From positions 744,001-808,000 of the forward strand of contig CAKVCX010000001.1 of the NCBI GenBank assembly GCA_934725985.1: a stretch of DNA of 64,000 nt, in the 5' to 3' direction. The position numbers were made by a program, and so were the translations under genes. This document shows, one piece after another, positions 61,066 through 64,000 of this stretch (position 1 is its first letter; every line of letters begins with the position of its first letter). The notes beneath the pieces were generated by a model. That model worked only from the letters and a program-made list of their open reading frames with translations, did not search any database and was not told where the DNA came from. Origin of the DNA: an uncultured Bacilli bacterium (GTDB lineage: Bacteria > Bacillota_I > Bacilli_A > RFN20 > CAG-826).

Positions 61066-62049
61066 ATGGATTTTTATATTCAAGAATGGGTCGAGGTAAT
61101 TGAAGGCGGTAAGAACACTAATACTTACAAGCCTGCTTTTGCAAAAGCTCTTTTGGAATGCGTATCTGCTAATCGTTATGTTTTTATAAGTCCAGATACG
61201 GCAATGGTGGATTTTATAGATATTGCGGAATGTATGATTCGTTATTATTGGAATCAATTGTTTTTCTTTAAACTAAGACAACAATCTGGTGATAAAGTCC
61301 CGGTGGTCTATCAATGTGTAAATGCTTTGGTCGAAAAATATAAAGAATTAAGACAAACATCCATTGCCTGTTGGGCAGATGAAGGACTTAAATACATTAA
61401 AGATAAGGCTGGTATTTCTTTTTACGAAACTCTTTTAAAGAAAGCTGCATTGACTTTAAACAAAGATGTGGCTTATCGTTTGCCTGTAGTAAATGGGATA
61501 GAATATCCAATTTATTCTTTCAATAAGAAAGACTCTTCTAAGCTATATTTAAAAAGAGAGGAAATTGATAAATTGAAAGAGTTTTCCTCCGTCTTGGTTT
61601 CTTTAATTAACTATAGATGGTCCCTTCTTTTGGAAAAATACAATAACTCGCCAAACATTCTTCTTAAGGTGAAAAACACGTCCAATAATTCAATTCATAG
61701 AAACGATCTTTCTGAATTTAAGAATTTTCTTGTTAGAAATGAGTTCTCAAATCATGAGCCAATAGATTTTTATTCCGGTATCATTATTCCTGAAAAAGAA
61801 ATCAGCGTCGACCATGTGATTCCATGGTCTTTCTTGTACCGTGATGATATATGGAATTTAGTATTAACAACCCGTTCTAATAATTCTATAAAAAGCAATA
61901 ATAAACCTAATGAGGCCATAATCTATAATCTAGAGAGAAGAAATAAGATCCTTTATGGAAAACTTCCTGATGGAAAATATAAAACTAGCCTTAAAGAAGC
62001 TATCGATTGTGGCTTGGTTCGTTCCTATTATTATCAAATGATGTCATGA
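61066..62049 (+). CDS. HNH-endonuclease domain protein
   Basis: A 327-residue protein. The N-terminal ~220 residues are helical (FYIQEWVEVIEGGKNTNTYK, YYWNQLFFFKLRQQ) with no named domain. The C-terminal ~80 residues contain an HNH/HNH_4-like nuclease motif: ISVDHVIPWSFLYRDDIWNLVLT (Asp249-His250) and NNSIKSNNKPNE with the conserved Asn. Similar proteins occur as stand-alone restriction-like or mobile nucleases. Its stop overlaps the following methyltransferase start (ATGA), which suggests a paired modification function. AT-rich like the host rather than like the island. Confidence 0.75.
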   Translation: MDFYIQEWVEVIEGGKNTNTYKPAFAKALLECVSANRYVFISPDTAMVDFIDIAECMIRYYWNQLFFFKLRQQSGDKVPVVYQCVNALVEKYKELRQTSIACWADEGLKYIKDKAGISFYETLLKKAALTLNKDVAYRLPVVNGIEYPIYSFNKKDSSKLYLKREEIDKLKEFSSVLVSLINYRWSLLLEKYNNSPNILLKVKNTSNNSIHRNDLSEFKNFLVRNEFSNHEPIDFYSGIIIPEKEISVDHVIPWSFLYRDDIWNLVLTTRSNNSIKSNNKPNEAIIYNLERRNKILYGKLPDGKYKTSLKEAIDCGLVRSYYYQMMS

Positions 62050-62600
62050 AATACTATAGCAAGCATTACAAAGAGTATATAGATTCTACTTTTTCTCTTT
62101 CTTTGGAAGAAGAGTATTCTTTTCTTACTCCTTATTTAAAGGAAAACGCTAGCATTCTAGATGTTGGCTTTGGCTCAGCAAGAGATATGCTCTATTTCCA
62201 AAAACATGGGTATCGTGTATTTGGAATTGATGTAGTGGAAGGTTTCATACTTCATGCAAGAGAGCTCGGACTAAACGTAGAATATGGTGATTTAAATACT
62301 TATAAGCCTAAAGAAAAAGTGGATTGTATTTTCTTAAGCGCGGTTCTGCTTCACCTTCAAAGAGAAAAAATTATCCCTACCATTGAAAGATTCATGAATT
62401 TTCTTAATGATAATGGAATTGTTTTCTTATCAATGAAATATTCAGAAAAAGAAGATGGCTTCGATGAAAAAGGTAGATATTATACTTATTTTCATAAAGC
62501 AGATTTAGATTCTTTCCCGTTTGAGATTAAAGATTATAAAATTAGCCAAGATTCTCAAAGAAAAGATACTCAGTGGATTTTCTTTATTTTAGAAAAATAA
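62046..62600 (+). CDS. Class I SAM-dependent methyltransferase
   Basis: A 184-residue small methyltransferase: motif I ILDVGFGSARDMLYF (residues about 36-50), motif II VFGIDVVEGFI and motif IV-like CIFLSAVLLHL, followed by GIVFLSMKYSEKEDGFDEKGRYYTYF. It resembles Methyltransf_11/25 and TehB-like enzymes rather than DNA methylases with DPPY or PC motifs, so the substrate may not be DNA. ATG 62046 overlaps the HNH stop; a longer in-frame start at 62007 lies inside the HNH gene. Confidence 0.82.
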   Translation: MKYYSKHYKEYIDSTFSLSLEEEYSFLTPYLKENASILDVGFGSARDMLYFQKHGYRVFGIDVVEGFILHARELGLNVEYGDLNTYKPKEKVDCIFLSAVLLHLQREKIIPTIERFMNFLNDNGIVFLSMKYSEKEDGFDEKGRYYTYFHKADLDSFPFEIKDYKISQDSQRKDTQWIFFILEK

Positions 62601-62874
62601 TTGGATTAGATATTGTTTAAAATATATGAATAGTTCTTATTTATATATATAAAAAATAAAATTTTTTCCATAACCATTAAAGGGTAGAATTTTGTTTTTC
62701 CATATCAAGGATACTTTCCTTCTAAGTCGTTTTTACTTTTTTTAAATTATTTTCCCTTTTAGAGTATTTCAGTTAAAAAATCTCTAGCAAAACGATTTTA
62801 AATTTAATATTTTTCATTCATACACATTAATAGTTTTTTATTGATGAATGTATACACGGGGTGAACGGATTGTT
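62601..62874. other. AT-rich convergent intergenic region
   Basis: About 270 bases between the methyltransferase and the convergent AraC gene. TATATATATAAAAAATAAAATTTTTT is present near 62640, but no clear hairpin terminator or gene is visible. Confidence 0.4.
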
Positions 62875-64000
62875 TTATTTATTGTGTTTTAAACGATATT
62901 CATTTGGTGAAGAACCTGTGTATTTTTTAAATACATTCGTAAAATGACTTTGAGAAGAAAAGCCAAGGTAAGCCGCGATTGCTGAAATTGGTCTATCTGT
63001 ATATTTTAAAAGCCTTTTTCCTTCTTCGACCTTCTCTTTTAAAACAAAGCAAGTAAGTGTCATGCCGGTTTCTTTTTTAAATTTTACTGCTAAATGAGTT
63101 CTTGAAATAAACATTGCCTTTGAAAGTGCTTCTATATCCACCGGTTCTGATAAATGCTTATGTACGTAGTTTGCAATGTCAGTTAAAAGCTTCGTGGGCG
63201 TTTTTCCTATCCTTACCTTTTTAACTCTTTCTGTATAATCAAATACCATGTGGAATTGCAAATTTTCTATAGATTCAATAGAAGAAAGCAATTCGCTTTT
63301 TTGAATGTAGGCATCTGATAAAGAAAGCGCATCGTTTATATCCATCCCCCCGCGAATGGCCGCTCTAGAAACTAATGTTGCGGTTACAATAAAAGTATTT
63401 TTTAATTGCCTAAGCGTTTCAGAAGATAATATTCCTGAACGGACTGCAGGTGCATTTTTTAGCCATTCATTTAAAGCGATAGTATCTCCTTGACGAACAA
63501 AACCCATAATGGTTTGCTCAAGGGCTAAAGTATTATGCACTTCGTTATCTTTGCAAAGATCATCATTTTCTTCATAGTGCATTTCCACTTGTTTTGTAGT
63601 TATTTCTTCTAGAAGTTTAGATTGTTCTTTTTCATAAATTGTAATATCGGCAAGTGATAATTTTTCATTGTTTAATACTAAATTTAAACAACAAAGCATT
63701 TGCAAGACGCTATTTAAAGGTAAAGGGATAAGTGTTTCCATCGCGGATATGAAACTTTCTGTTTCATCTTTGGCTATGGCACATTCGAAAGCAAGTTCAG
63801 CTAAATCATTTTTGCTTGATCTCAATTGCCTTGAAGGGCCTAAAACAATCTTATAATTTTTCGAATTTACTACCCCATAATAATGAAATTTAGGCGTTAT
63901 AAAATAACCAATGTGGTCATTGATTTTTAATATTTTCTCTTCGTAGGGAATTATTGGGTCTATAAAAAGATTTATAAGGGAATAGTAAAAAATGGGCTTG
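62875..64000 (-). CDS. AraC-family transcriptional regulator (5' end outside the window)
   Basis: The minus-strand frame is open from the window edge to TAA at 62875-62877, giving at least 375 residues; a start at 63825 would be artificial because the frame continues upstream with coding-like sequence (YEEKILKINDHIGYF, NYKIVLGPSRQLRS). The C-terminal ~95 residues are the double HTH: IEALSKAMFISRTHLAVKFKKETGM and ISAIAAYLGFSSQSHFTNVFKKYTGSSPNEYR. The N-terminal sensing part is helical and unassigned. AraC proteins of this type often regulate sugar or virulence genes; no adjacent target is in view. Confidence 0.85.
   Translation of the reverse strand, partial: KPIFYYSLINLFIDPIIPYEEKILKINDHIGYFITPKFHYYGVVNSKNYKIVLGPSRQLRSSKNDLAELAFECAIAKDETESFISAMETLIPLPLNSVLQMLCCLNLVLNNEKLSLADITIYEKEQSKLLEEITTKQVEMHYEENDDLCKDNEVHNTLALEQTIMGFVRQGDTIALNEWLKNAPAVRSGILSSETLRQLKNTFIVTATLVSRAAIRGGMDINDALSLSDAYIQKSELLSSIESIENLQFHMVFDYTERVKKVRIGKTPTKLLTDIANYVHKHLSEPVDIEALSKAMFISRTHLAVKFKKETGMTLTCFVLKEKVEEGKRLLKYTDRPISAIAAYLGFSSQSHFTNVFKKYTGSSPNEYRLKHNK

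Overview
The window reads as a chromosome segment of an uncultured, low-GC Bacillota (Bacilli / gut 'Mollicutes-like' lineage). The evidence is AT-rich host genes, standard use of TGA as a stop, a PstA/DarA-type cyclic-di-AMP receptor, Bacilli-style lipoproteins with Ser/Asp-rich linkers, and plant/mucin-glycan glycosidases. The species cannot be fixed from the sequence alone.

Layout. 1-9.4 kb is a same-strand glycan-degradation run: two intracellular TIM-barrel glycosidase-like proteins (one partial), two secreted proteins sharing a Cys motif and a repeated beta-module, a GH95-like and a GH78-like enzyme. 9.4-13.2 kb holds tRNA-Arg, the DarA-like receptor, a cyclophilin, a TetR regulator with an operator-like palindrome, oleate hydratase and tRNA-Ala. 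13.5-19.4 kb holds a metallophosphoesterase, a membrane protein, a GH3 beta-glucosidase, an alpha/beta hydrolase, tRNA-Leu, tRNA-Arg and a flavodoxin-like reductase. 19.4-23.4 kb is an exopolysaccharide set (Wzz-like, initiating sugar transferase, Wzy/ligase-like). 23.8-29.1 kb is a six-gene SPFH / zinc-ribbon / membrane-protein cluster reminiscent of B. subtilis ydjGHI. 29.2-36.7 kb has a transmembrane XRE regulator with a leucine-rich ectodomain, an aldose-1-epimerase-like protein and two divergent lipoproteins.

At 36.84 kb a tRNA-Leu(CAA) gene marks the edge of a ~24 kb island of visibly higher G+C and strong Shine-Dalgarno sites. A perfect 66-bp direct repeat (36867-36932 and 50206-50271) made of the tRNA 3' half bounds element E1. 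A third, diverged tRNA-Leu 3' half lies at ~57300-57355. Conserved DNA flanks the second and third copies on their left, so the island is a tandem array of related integrative elements (E1 36.9-50.3 kb, E2 50.2-57.4 kb, E3 57.3-60.9 kb). A decayed tyrosine integrase is clear in E1 and E2 and suggested in E3.

E1 carries the most striking cargo: a small XRE regulator, a candidate structured ncRNA with its own promoter and terminator, then six tightly packed genes: a 312-aa unknown, a 1491-aa UPF1-like SF1 helicase with a long coiled-coil insertion, a 733-aa protein ending in a HEPN-type R-x4-H motif, a coiled-coil protein with a possible DUF2997-like tail, a ClpB-type AAA+ ATPase with a degenerate N-terminal half, and a short radical-SAM protein. 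I do not recognise this combination as a described system; an anti-phage or conflict function is an inference. E2 carries a split AlbA_2/Schlafen-type gene, a SUFU-domain protein, a frameshifted lipoprotein, a Sel1-repeat protein, a YhbY-like RNA-binding protein and an AbiEi/AbiEii pair. E3 is mostly debris plus a DUF6883/DUF4926-like pair. After the island, host-like AT-rich DNA resumes with an HNH nuclease plus methyltransferase pair and an AraC regulator cut by the window end.
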